From positions 280,854-317,508 of the forward strand of contig BMAT01008557.1 of assembly GCA_019649035.1 (NCBI GenBank): a DNA stretch of 36,655 nt, written 5' to 3'. Source of the DNA: Elysia marginata (taxonomy: Eukaryota; Mollusca; Gastropoda; Plakobranchidae). The notes under the pieces were generated by a model that did not search any database, was not told where the DNA came from, and worked only from the letters and a program-made list of their open reading frames with translations. Positions 1-11,000 of this stretch are shown here, piece by piece. Both the position numbers and the translations under genes were made by a program. How positions within the stretch are numbered: the first letter of the stretch is position 1; every line of letters begins with the position of its first letter.

Positions 1-47
1 TTCTTCTTCTTCTTCTTCTTCTTCTTCTTCTTTTTCTTCTTCTTCCT
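1..47. repeat. (TTC)n microsatellite
   Basis: The window opens with nearly uninterrupted TTC trinucleotides, broken by one TTT. The tract probably continues upstream of the window. From here to about 597 there is AT-rich sequence in which I recognise no gene. Confidence 0.9.
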
Positions 48-597
48 AATCTGTCTCATTGTTCTTCTTTTTCCTGGCTTACTCATGCCTATTAATTTTT
101 GTTCTTTTCAATCTGTGTTCTTCTTTCCTTCCATAGTTATTTGTACATGTAGGCTACTCCATCTTTCTCTTCTTCTTCTTGATCACTTTTTTGGCCTTAA
201 ATCAATTAACGATAGCATGAGAAGTTTTTATTACTTCCCTTTATTAAATTTATAACAGATAGCTCTGTTCTTCCACTATTTTGATTATGAGTTGAGAGGA
301 GAACAACTTCAATCATACTAAAGGGAAAACGTTCCTCATGTTACCTATACGGGCTATAGCCACACAACAAAAATATTGTTATTTTACTTTTTAAATTGTA
401 GTAACAGGATGCAGTCTTAAACTAAAGTTAAATATCTTTTTAACATTCAACCATTGAAACATGTCTTATTTACCTACAATACTACAGCCAAGACTATACA
501 TAATGCAGTAAAAACTCCTGTACGCTACACCTTCCCCGCGTTACATTCCATTTCGTTTATATTTCCGAATCGGGTGAAAATAAACGGAAACGGAAAC

Positions 598-694
598 GTT
601 TATTTTCACCCCGGCTCAAAATAAGCATTTCTGTTTATTTTCACCCCGGCTCAAAATAAGCATTTCCGGTTAATTTCACCCCGGCTGCAAATAA
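598..694. repeat. 35/36-bp tandem repeat, about 2.7 copies
   Basis: Copies begin at 598, 633 and 669. Each contains TTCACCCCGGCTCAAAATAA or a close variant (the last has GCTGCAAATAAA). Just upstream, at 571-590, part of the unit occurs inverted (GGGTGAAAATAAAC), so the array begins with a short palindrome. The inner part (TTCCGGTT, CAAAATAAGC) has a degenerate inverted match near 2070-2100. The array may therefore be the outer flank of the inverted duplication at 701-1998. Confidence 0.8.
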
Positions 695-700
695 AGACAG

Positions 701-1998
701 CCTTTAACTACTATCATTACGTGGGCAACTGAGGGGGTGTTTATGTCACCGACTCCATTGAGCACCTCAGCTGTTCCCCTATTTCACTGCCGGCCATTTT
801 TTTAGAGCTCAATTTCCGGACAACGGTTTAAGTCCGCTGTGTCAACCTCGCTAAGGCAAAATGGCCGCCATTTTCAATTTCACTCGCATTTATGGTGGTG
901 TGTTTTTATTAAAGTGTGTATTTCACTTTTTCAGTGGATTGCAACACACGGTAAGTTTCAATTAATATGTTAAGAAGTATTAATGTGCTATCTAATAAGT
1001 CTTAAACCAAGGATAACACCATTCTGCATATTACTACATGTCCTGTCTTTGGCCAGCCTAGTAAAAATGGTGCTATATCTAACTCTTTTGCGTTAGAGAC
1101 TAAAACATTGCAGCTGTACAGCCTTCCCTTAATTAAATTTCTACTTACCAAAGAGCTCCTCCGAGCCTTGTGGTACGGAAATCGAAACTGTATCCAACGA
1201 TTGAACGAATAAACACAAAACCGGAAATAAGTCTCAGAAGAAATGTTAAATCTTCTGCCAGTGGAAATAAGCTTTCGTTTTCACGTAAACACGAACAGTA
1301 AGATTCTTGATCTAAAAGGGGGTCGGTGGTGTAACCCTAGTGGGACGGTGATGTAACCTTAGTGGGACGGTAATAAAAACACGGGGACGGCGAATGCTGC
1401 CAAGCTGTCTATTTATAGAATAATGTGGTGGGCTTGTAGATTACAGCCTTCCAGAGTATTTGCGTTTTCCAGAAGACAAACACGTATGCTGTATTATGAT
1501 AAAACAAAATTTAGATGATATTTTTGAACTGCTGGGAAATAAAACCGATTTAAAAAAAACTTCCGGCAATAAGGCCTTATTGCAGCTTAAGGGGGTCGGT
1601 GATGGTGCTCTCCATATATATAGACCGGACATGTAGCAATGCAGAATGGTGTTTGCCTTAGTTTTTAGACTTATTAGATTGCACATTAATCCTTCTCAAC
1701 ATACTAATTGAAACTTACTGTGTGTGGCAATGGACTTAAATACACACTTTCATAAAAACACACCACCATAAATGCGAGTGAAATCAAAAATGGCGGCTAT
1801 TTTGCTTAGGCCTAATCAAATTCAAGGTTAACACAGCAGACTTAGTTAAACTAGTGAATAATGCGTTGTTCGGAGATCGTGCACTAAAATAAATGGCCGG
1901 TAGTAAGATAAGGGGACGGCTGATGTGCTCTATGGAGTCGTTGACATAAAGATAAACACTCAATCCGTTGCCCATGTAATGATAGTGGTTAAAAGAGG
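701..1998. repeat. Large inverted duplication (arms about 350-380 bp, spacer about 570 bp)
   Basis: The segment 701-1050 recurs in reverse complement at about 1620-1998, with scattered substitutions and small indels. Shared blocks include CACTCGCATTTATGGTGGTG, TAAGTTTCAATTA and ACACCATTCTGCAT. Both arms carry an ATGGC(C/G)GCC-type word like a YY1 site (861 in the left arm; the reverse strand near 1790 in the right) and, about 90 bp on, a GTAAGT donor-like site (951; the reverse strand near 1716). The spacer holds a 22-bp direct repeat (1325-1346 and 1347-1368). No transposase ORF is visible. It could be a MITE or foldback element, or a duplicated and inverted promoter/first-exon segment. I saw no clear target-site duplication. 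Confidence 0.75.
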
Positions 1999-2394
1999 TT
2001 TGCACATATTGACATACTAGGCCTATTTATTATAAAATTATAACCTAAAACCCCTTAGATCTTCATACGCTAAAACCGGAAACAGTCAAAGCTTATTTTG
2101 TACATTGCATTACATTGTAAACTTGTATGAGACTGGTACTGACACAAACGGTGAAAATGTAACTGCAACCACGACCTTTGGAAGCTAGATTCTAGGTCTT
2201 GATACAGGACAACATTTTTGGGCATAATCCTGGGATTGGCCTGCTACTGTGAAAAATGCATATTCGATTACTTTTTACAGCCACTGATTACTATCGAGTA
2301 CACTTCATTCCCCATCACCTCTGCTGCAGCGCAAGTCCCTCTATCACTCGCGGATATAAGTGCCTAGTCTAGCTTGGTCACTGTGTCTCTCAAG

Positions 2395-2975
2395 TGTGTA
2401 ACCTATCATCTGTTACAGCGATAGGCCCGCTGGTTCCAGTGTATGAGGACTGTGGCGGGTGGAGAGTGTATGATAACTGTAAGGGGTTTAGAGATCTTAG
2501 CCTACTAGGGTTTCTCTCTATAATCTGTTCCAGCGATTGGCCCACTAGTTCCTGTGAAGTTTGTTGGAAAGTGTTTGAGGACTGTGGCGGATGGAGAGTG
2601 TATATACATGAGAACTGTAGTGGGCCAATCACTGTGGTAGATGATAGAGTTCAAAGCCTACTCGCCCCACCAAAGATTTGGTGGTAAGAATATGAGAACT
2701 GTAGCGGGCCAATCGCTGTGGTAGATTATAGAGATCTAAGCCTACTCGCCCCACCTAAGATTTTTAAGAGAAAAGGGTTCTTCTTTTGAGAATTTCTACC
2801 TGGTAAAATGGGGCTAGGTATTTTTTTTGGGAAAAGTTTGGTAGCGAGAATATGAGAACTGTAGCGGGCCAATCGCTGTAGTAGATTATAGAGACCTAAG
2901 CCTACTCGCCCCACCTAAGATTTGGTGATGAGAATATGACAACTGTAGCGGGGCAATGGCTGTAGTAGATTAATA
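2395..2975. repeat. Subterminal tandem repeats of the foldback left arm
   Basis: Degenerate copies carry GCGGGCCAATCGCTGT or its reverse complement, near 2415, 2531, 2617, 2702, 2862 and 2946. Most are joined to GTAGATTATAGAGA and CCTACTCGCCCCACC blocks. The best-conserved unit (about 85 bp) spans roughly 2650-2735. The next copy is split by about 80 bp of unrelated sequence (2763-2841). Counterparts lie inverted in the right arm near 4250 and 4380. The core is an imperfect dyad (AGCG...CGCT), as expected for a protein-binding site such as a transposase target. Confidence 0.75.
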
Positions 2976-3164
2976 GAGTCATAGTTTATGGCGGCGGGAT
3001 GACAAAATAAAGGTAATAAATCTCTCTAGATCAGATTAATGGAGACTTATTCTGCTGACCAAATGAAGAAAATTTTAAAATTATTTTTATGACGGTTGAG
3101 TCACCCCAATGAAAGGCTAAATTTTAACGGTTTTACAGACAGTGACAAAATGAAGGCAATGAAA

Positions 3165-3475
3165 CTCTCTCTTTCTATCTCGCCACCCCATCTTTTTCTC
3201 TCGAGCAGGCTGATAAAGTGAATGCCCCCCTCCCCTTCCCCCACACACACTCATGCGATACAATCACTTTCCCTATCTGTCCACTGAGCATCCACCTAGA
3301 CACAACATGGATAGGTGCAAAAACACATGGCCCCCATTAGCGGCTGGTTACGAAGGCATCAAAGATGTTTCCTGCTCGGGCAGAAAAATGTAACATCATG
3401 GTGTCACGTATGTCTGGGTGAGAGAGAAAGGAGTGGAGGGGGAAAGAGAGAGAGAGACAGAGAGAGAGATGCAAC
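3165..3475. repeat. Low-complexity CT/CA and GA tracts in the foldback spacer
   Basis: CTCTCTCTTT and CCCCACACACACTC tracts (about 3165-3255) and a (GA)n-rich tract (about 3420-3470) flank unremarkable sequence. No gene is supported here. Confidence 0.7.
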
Positions 3476-5010
3476 CTCTAATTAAGATATTAAGATGTCA
3501 GCAGTTTTTGCCTTTTCAGTGGAAATCGTCGTCGGTGCTGTCAATATGACGATCATATGCTTCCCGTAATGACGTAGTGGGCTTATATCCGGCCGGACAA
3601 CACAGTTTCTATTTCTCTTTTCTTCTTTTCTTTGCTGGCCTACTGGGCCCGGGAGCCGCACTTTCACTTGAAGTTGAAGGGCAAGAAGGGGCAGCGGGAG
3701 GCGGCAGAGGGGTGTCTTCAGTACTAAGACTAAAACTTGGCGATGGGGCTTGACTCACAGCCGCATGTGCCAAAGGCTCAGGGTCTGACTCTGACACTCC
3801 AAGCTCTGTACCTGGTGAAATACTGATATTATATCCCGAATATTATAATTTTAAAATTTTCTTCATTTCTTCAGCTGAATAAGTCTCCATTAATCTGATC
3901 CAAAGAGATTTATTTAATTATTACCTTCATTTCGTCAGCAGAATAAGTCTCCATTAATCTGATCGAGAGAGATTTATTACCTTCATTTCGTCAGCCCGCC
4001 GCCATAGATACCTCTCTCTCTTTCCCTCTCCCCCTCTCTCTCATACACTCTCCATCCGCTACAGTTCTCACACTCTTTCCACCAAACTCAGGCTTCACAC
4101 TTCGAGACACAATGATCAAGCTGCGGCGAACAGGCTTAGATCTCCAAACCTGTTACAGTTGAGTTCTCATGCACTCTCCATCTGCGACACAGTGATGAAG
4201 CAGCGGCGAGTAGGCTTAGATCTCCAAACCTGTTGTCAATGCACTGGAACCAGCAGGCCTATCGCTGTAAGAGATAATAGAGAGACACCCCAGTGTGACC
4301 AGGCTAGACTAGGCACTAGCAGTTCTCATGCACTCTCAACCCACTACAGTTCTCACACACTTTTCATCAAACTTAGGGCCAGCGGGCCAATCACTGGAAC
4401 AGATTATAGAGACACACTTGAGTTACGGCCGGCACACTGTCCACGAGCAACCATGTACTGGGCAAAAGTTGAGTGAGAGCGAGCCATGCGCCGTGGCACA
4501 GGATGAATGAAACCTAGGAGGCACTGTGCTTTGTTTGGGGAATGAAGTGTACTCGATAGTAATCGGTGGCTGTAAAAAGTAATCGAATATATGCGTTTTT
4601 CACGGTAACGGGCCGTTCCCAGGATTATGCCCATTTTTGTCCACCATCACCACCAACAAATTTTCAATTATTGTTTTTCCTTTATTTCTTTTAAACCTGA
4701 ACGTCTTTTTGGATAAAAATTCAAAAACTACTTCATATTGTAGTTTGAGAGGGATTACAAGGGCAGAGGTTTTTCATGACAGTCCTTTGCTATGCCTTAA
4801 AATGTTTACTTTGTCCATCATCACAACTGACAGAACATTTTGGGACAGCTTTAAGTTCAAGGATCTCCTAAATGAGCCCCCACTCTAAGTGTTATGCGTT
4901 TAACCTGAAATTACTGTACAATGTCCTTTTTCTTGCTGACTCTCCAAAAACTTATATAGATCTATATTCAATTTTTTTAAATGTTTTTCCACCTAAATTT
5001 AATCTTTAAG

Positions 5011-5054
5011 ACAACTTGGCTCAAGAACCAAAGTCAAATGGAGAATCACAAGAA
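5011..5054 (+). other. 5' portion of the first recognised PRPF39 exon (UTR or extra coding)
   Basis: An acceptor-like TTTAATCTTTAAG ends at 5010. Downstream of it the PRPF39 frame is open without an ATG until 5055, and it reads (D)[14 protein letters not shown]. An in-frame TAA lies at 5007-5009, just inside the putative intron. Either this is 5' UTR, or an upstream exon ending in one base of a split codon (phase 1) supplies the true start. The polar, acidic sequence resembles the variable N-terminus of other PRPF39 proteins, which favours a coding upstream exon. Confidence 0.5.
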
Positions 5055-8000
5055 ATGGAAGCGGTGCCTCCCGTGCCTCTCACGGCAGAGCAAATCGAAG
5101 AGGCTGCCAGGATTGCAGAGGCAAAAAGGCAGAAAGAAAGTGAATTGAGCAAGTATTGGAAAACTGTGGAAGACAACCCCATGGACTTTACCGGTTGGAC
5201 TTATCTGTTACAGTATGTGGAACAAGAGGTATGCAATGAACTACTACTAAGAGAGCCTCAACCACTGTAGATAAGATTCTGTTATAAGTATGTCCTTTAC
5301 AGCTGTTTGTCTTGTAAGACTGAAATACTGACTGAATAGACAAATTTGACAAGATTGATTCCATGAACAATGACTATTCAATGTTCCCAAATAACACATT
5401 TTGTATTATCACGCAAGAACGTAGTCTCAGGGTTTTCAGTTGTTTTGTTCAGGAAGTTTGAGTAACATCCCTGCTTTTAGACTCTGAAGATATTTGCTAA
5501 ACTTATTGAAAATGAGAATTTTTCTGCTAGCCTACTTAGCTGTAACTCAAACTGATTCTTGTTAAACTCATTTTTTTTTTTTAAAGAACTCTTCAGTTTT
5601 TTACTGTAATCTTGAAAAAGATATGGTATAAAATTATAAGCCAAATTTTTAGGTTTCCTTTATTTTTGTTTGTAGAAATGGGCAGGAGGGGGGAGGGTTA
5701 AAATTAATATATTGGTACTTAAAAGTGTTAAGAAAAGTAATTTGAATAATATGACAATGTTGGTATATTTAAAAGCGAAATGATTGTCTAGCCTGACTTA
5801 GCTTTTTTTTTATCTTTGCATTTTATGTTTATGCATAAAATCTTTTCCAGTGCAACACAGAGAACAGCCGCTTAGCTTATGAGGCTTTCTTTTCACATTA
5901 CCCTTACTGTTATGGATATTGGAAGAAGTATAGTGACATGGAAAAGAAACAAGGCAACTTAATAAAAGCCAAAGAGGTAAAGAAGATATTTAAAATAAGC
6001 TGTGATCAGTTTAAAGTGTAACTAATGCAATAGTGAATGAAAGAGATGAACAATAAAAAAGAAAGTGTTGGTTTTGAAAATAACATGTCTGCATGCGAAC
6101 AAAGAGATCAGTGTGTATAAATTTTATACTCATTTTTTGTTCAATCCCCTGTATAATTCATGTTCATTGCAAAATGTACAATTTGTATGAAAATGATACC
6201 CGCTCAGATTATTTAAAACATTTAAGATGCCTTCAAAGGTTATCGACTTAACTTTTTTCTAAGGTGGAAGTAAATGAATATAGTAACAATCTTGTTCCCA
6301 ATGTGAAAATAAAATATTTTTTTATAGCTATGTCTGAGAAATTACTTAAAAGACCTTTTCAGAGTATATGCTTTTGGAAAATAGGAAACCTTTTTTTTAT
6401 TCTTGGTTTGTTTTTGCCGTAAACTTGTTCGAAAAACCTTTTGTGCCTATATATGTGCCATGTTTTAAGTGCAATCCCAGACAAAGAAAGGAAAAAGATC
6501 GTACTGCATTTAGTCCTAAACAGGGTGAATAGGTGCTTTTTAAATGTTTCTTTTATTTAAGAAGAGGCCAGTGTGATTATGATGAAATTTTCACTGTATG
6601 GAGCAGGAAAAGCATTTGAAGGAATCAAAATTTCAAAGATATAGTCCTTATTGATTCACCCTCGTATCTACATATGTATTTAGGGGGGTTTGGCCTTATA
6701 ATTTCTCAATCTGCTAATTTTCCTTCTTATTTTTTTTATAACTACCAGTTTTCAGAAGATAAATTTTCATTTCAGTTTTAAGGCAACAATTCATGAATCT
6801 TTGAACTTGCAGAGAATCTTATGGCATCATCTTTGTTACAGCTCATTAAAAATTGGCTAAAGTGATATTTAAAAAAGGTAATCTGGAAGTATGATAAGCA
6901 AAATCATAAACACTGGGTTTGCAAAATGGGGAATGGAGGATGAAGATTATTGCAATCAAGAATGAAACTTTAAAAATAAATTGTGCCATGGGTCTAGATC
7001 GAATAATTTGACAGCCAAATAATCAGTCAGGTCATATAAAGTCATACTATAAGGCCTCATGCCCAAGAGAGAAAAAAGCTTATTTGTTTTAGTGACACCT
7101 TTTATATTTAAAAAATCAAACAAATTCTAGTTCTTTAATTAAAAAAAACAATAATTCAAGGGTGCATCTTGTCAGTCAAAATAGTTATGTTAAGTGCTCT
7201 GTGTTTCTAAAAAAAACCTGTGCCAATTCAATGTACTGTTTTGTCTACTGCCATGAAGGTGACATCTGTGGTGATAAGTGTGAAAGGTGTGTTTGTAGTG
7301 TGTATTGTGTTAGTCCTTGACTGCATACACTTTTTTCACTTTACAGCCCGTATTGTTTGGCACGTACAAGAATGGTGCTATGATGGTGTTTCCATTGCGT
7401 GGGTGTCGGTGCAAGCTCAACGCAGAAGCCAATGCAGGTTAAACCTGTGTATCACCATCTACCCTTTTTCAATGGTAACACTAATAGCTTGCCTCGCTCG
7501 TATCTCGGTCGAAAATATATAGCGGGTTTCCTCGCCGTGATTAATATCTTAATTTGAAAATGTGTTTATTCGTATTGTATTAATGTTTTTTTTTTTCTTT
7601 TTTCCTTTATCTTTTCTTTTAAACTCTGGTTAGGTATTTGAAAAGGGAATTCGAGCAATACCACTCAGCGTAGAGTTATGGCTACACTATATCAACTTCT
7701 ACATTGCAGAATTTGGGTCAATGCCAGGTGAAAGCGAGAAGATTCGAAAGTAAGTACCGTGTTGAAAGAACTCCCAAGTTTTTCAATCAATTCATTCACC
7801 TTATATTACCTCTCTAAATCTAAGTTTATTCGGGTATGGAGTTATTTTTTGAATAAGGATATGAAAAAAAAAATCAAGAAATTGTTCTCAAAATGGTACT
7901 AATTCAGTCTTCAGGATTTTTACATAATTTCCTATTCTTTAAAAGTTAAAGATATAGTATAAAAAATTGAAAACAAATTTTTTTTTGACAAACAATAGCA

Positions 8001-11000
8001 TGGTTTGTCGTTCAAAGAAAACTTGTGTTTAGGGTGTTGAATAAGGCAGAGATAAAAAAAAGTTGATTAAAAACAAAAAAAAAGCAAACCTTGGTCTAAC
8101 AAACTTGTTGGGAAAATTTATAAAATTTATTTAGGCAGAGATGCATTCAAAACAAGGACTCTTTGTAAGTACCCTGTAGGTCAAAAACAAGCAAAAAAAA
8201 AAAAAAGAGAAAATTCTACTCTACCTATCAGGGGTGCAAGTTTTCCCATTTTTGCAGGAAGTCCAATATTTTCATGTTTTTTTTCAGCAGTAAAATTGTT
8301 GAAAAATAGAGATGTTTTTATGTTAACTTAAAAGGAAGTCCTTGAAAGTTTAAGATTTAGAGGAAATCAAACACTTCTTTAAGTTGTATAGCTAGGACAC
8401 AGAGTTATCTAACTTTTTGTATGATGTGCTAATGACAGTATATGGGGCATTTGTTGATAACCAGTGTCAGGCAGCGTACTTCATAAAAGTGTCTGGATTT
8501 TCCTGCTTTTTGTGTGTAAGCCGTTTGCATCTCCGATCTATCTATATTTCATCTTTGTAATCTATTTGAGATGGAAATAAAAACATGTGAATTTAGCCTT
8601 TTTTTCCTTTGATGCATTTTAATTGCTGTCTCTCTCTCTCTGTTAATTCTTATCATTGATAATCAGGCTAAGAATAGAACCTACCATTAGTTTCTATTTC
8701 ACTTCCAGGTGGTTGAAAATGAGGCAGGTTGAAGTCAGTTCATTAAAAATAATTTCTAAGGGGATAGAGATGAGAAAAAAAGAGGGGAATCAATTTCAGT
8801 TTTATGTGTGAGTGTAAATTAAAAAAAAATTTATTATTTTTCATGAAAAAATAAATTAATGTAAGGGTTTGTAGAGTCCAGGGCCAAAGCTCAGGCCCTC
8901 TGTACCAAACAAAATGTGAATGTAATAAAAGAGCTGGTACAACTTTTTGAAGTTGATAGGCTCCCACATTGAATTTTTAAGAATTAAATAAACTCAGTAC
9001 TGCCTCAGTAGTTAAATGCTGTTCAAATAAAAAAGTGTCCGATTCATGTATTAGGTACCGTACATAGAAACGGTGCTGAAGGTTTAGAATATTTCTTGAA
9101 AGACATAAAGATTCAACACTATCTGACGATATTTATTATATGCATTAAAACTTTTCTTCTTCAAAATTTAGTAATCAAATGAAACCGATTTTGTTCTGCA
9201 GATTGTATGAAAGAGCGTTAGCAGCATCTGGTAAAGAGTTCAGGTCAGACAAGCTTTGGGATTCTTTCATATCTTGGGAGAACATGAATGGTAACCTAAA
9301 AGCTGTCACAGCCATTTATGATCGGTTGGTCAGCACTCCTACACAGTTATACAGTCATCACTGGGAGAAGTAAGTTGCAGTTCATTGTTTACAATACTCA
9401 GGTTTTCCCTTGGCATTCTGGTAGCTAGAAAGATTTAGGAGGATAGAGCTGAATGTTATGTAACTGTGAATTCTTTATCAGTGTATGTTCCTATCTCAGG
9501 ATATTTTTTTTGGCAAACAGTGCACATACCTGTTGGAGTTGTATTTGATTCTTAACTTTAATATATATTGAAACATTGCTCTTGGTCTTCGAAACTAACA
9601 ACTGGACCAACCTCAAGGTATTGGAATCTAGCATTTGAATATAATACATTTATGCACATCAGTGGAAACTTTTACTCACTTTGCTCCGTTTAAGGGAACT
9701 GGTGAAGAATATTTTTGTCTTAATATAATTTCACCAAAGCTTTATCGTTTTTGTAATTTTTTAAAAATTGTTTACAAAAACTGCCAATCCAATAAATAAT
9801 TCTATTTTTCCCTTTTCTTGCCATTATTTTTTAAACTAAATGATCAAGTCTTTATTATTTTCCTCTCTCTTTGCAGTTTTAAGAGACACATCAATATCCA
9901 TCATCCTAAGGAAACTCTAGACATTGATACTTTCTTGAAGCTTCGCTCCGAGGTGCTTTCCAAGACTGTCAACTACCACATAGATGATGAGGATGAAGTA
10001 GGTCTGGATGAAGCTCTTCAGGTTGGGGAAGGCCCAGATGTGGATGCTCCCCCAGGCATGATTGCAACCACAGTGAGTCAATAGCCTGGGATGCCATTTT
10101 TCAGTTATTTTCTGTTTTTTTTTTCTTTTTTTTTAGTATGAGAAACTAAATGAGCAGACAAATTTTACCAGACAGATCCCATGAACAATGAGAATTCAGT
10201 GCCTTTAAATTACATTTTGTATATTCTTTTACAAATTACCAGGATTTTCAGTTAAGGAGTAGCGTCGCTGAAGTGAATAGCTTACCAAGCTAGTTTCTCG
10301 AAGCTTTTAACCCAGAGATTACATATGTAAGCTTTACAGTGATTTCAGTTCACAAGGGAGAGGAATATGGGGCAAGGTATTTAAAAAATAAAGTCAACTC
10401 TGTATAAGTTGAAGTTGTTTAAGTTCCCACTTAACTTGATTTTTATTTGGGGACAGGAAGGCTTCTACACTACTCTATTTTTCACCTAAGTTGATATTTT
10501 TGATTATGTCTCATGGAGCTTGACTTTAGCTTATTAGAAACAGAAGTAACGTTTGAAATACTTAGTTGGTGTACAACTATGCTGCTCTGAGTTAAAATAT
10601 TGGCAATATTAAATTTACCTATTAAACGTAATTGGTCAAAGCACTTTCTGGCCCTGATTTTTTTCCACAAACTTAGAGAAAGGACTTTGTAGTTTAAATA
10701 GTTCTTGAGCACCAGGGTTTCAAGTCAGGAGTTATCAAATTTTTAAGCAAAAAATATGTTAAATCTCAGATTTTCTTTCGATTTCCAGGGAGATGAAAGG
10801 GAGCTCAAGAAAATTCGTCAAAGATATATTGAAAAAAGAGAGTTTGTTTTTAAAGCTAATGAAGATGAAGTGAGCAAGAGATGGACATTTGAGGAAACAG
10901 TAAGTAAAAACAGTGGCAGGTTTTATCTATCTTTGAATCACAATCTTCTAATCTATTTGATTTTAAATAAGACTAATACTTCAATTTTTGTCTATATTGC

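Larger units (their letters stand above)
2220..4632. mobile_element. Foldback-type DNA element, 2413 bp, with long inverted arms
   Basis: The ends are inverted copies: GGGCATAATCCTGGGA at 2220 and its complement ending at 4632. The arms stay alignable for roughly 800 bp (2220 to about 3085 against about 3845 to 4632), including the blocks CGATTACTTTTTACAGCCA and ATCAGATTAATGGAGACTTA. The hexamer ATTTTT directly flanks both ends (2214-2219 and 4633-4638) and is the likely target duplication. The arms contain degenerate repeats of about 85 bp built around AGCGGGCCAATCGCTG. The spacer (about 3085-3845) has a CA/CT-rich tract, a GA-rich tract and a short reverse-strand reading frame (3797-3609) rich in Ser/Pro/Ala that ends in a basic cluster. 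I recognise no transposase, so the superfamily is unassigned. Long arms with subterminal repeats recall Foldback/Galileo-type elements. Confidence 0.75.

Noticed and set aside
861-950. Open frame ATGGCCGCCATTTTC... ending at a GTAAGT donor, as the coding first exon of PRPF39
   Set aside because: It ends in phase 0, while the exon at 5011 needs one base carried over, so the joined frame would not be PRPF39. The segment is also duplicated inverted at 1620-1998. Kept only as a possible non-coding exon or repeat.
2394-2687. 97-codon open frame on + strand
   Set aside because: It lies entirely in the subterminal repeats of the foldback element, and the overlapping opposite frame is equally open. 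No protein-like features.
7220-7522. 100-codon frame in PRPF39 intron 2
   Set aside because: No family resemblance, no flanking splice logic with PRPF39 phases, and partly in a GC-richer possible repeat.
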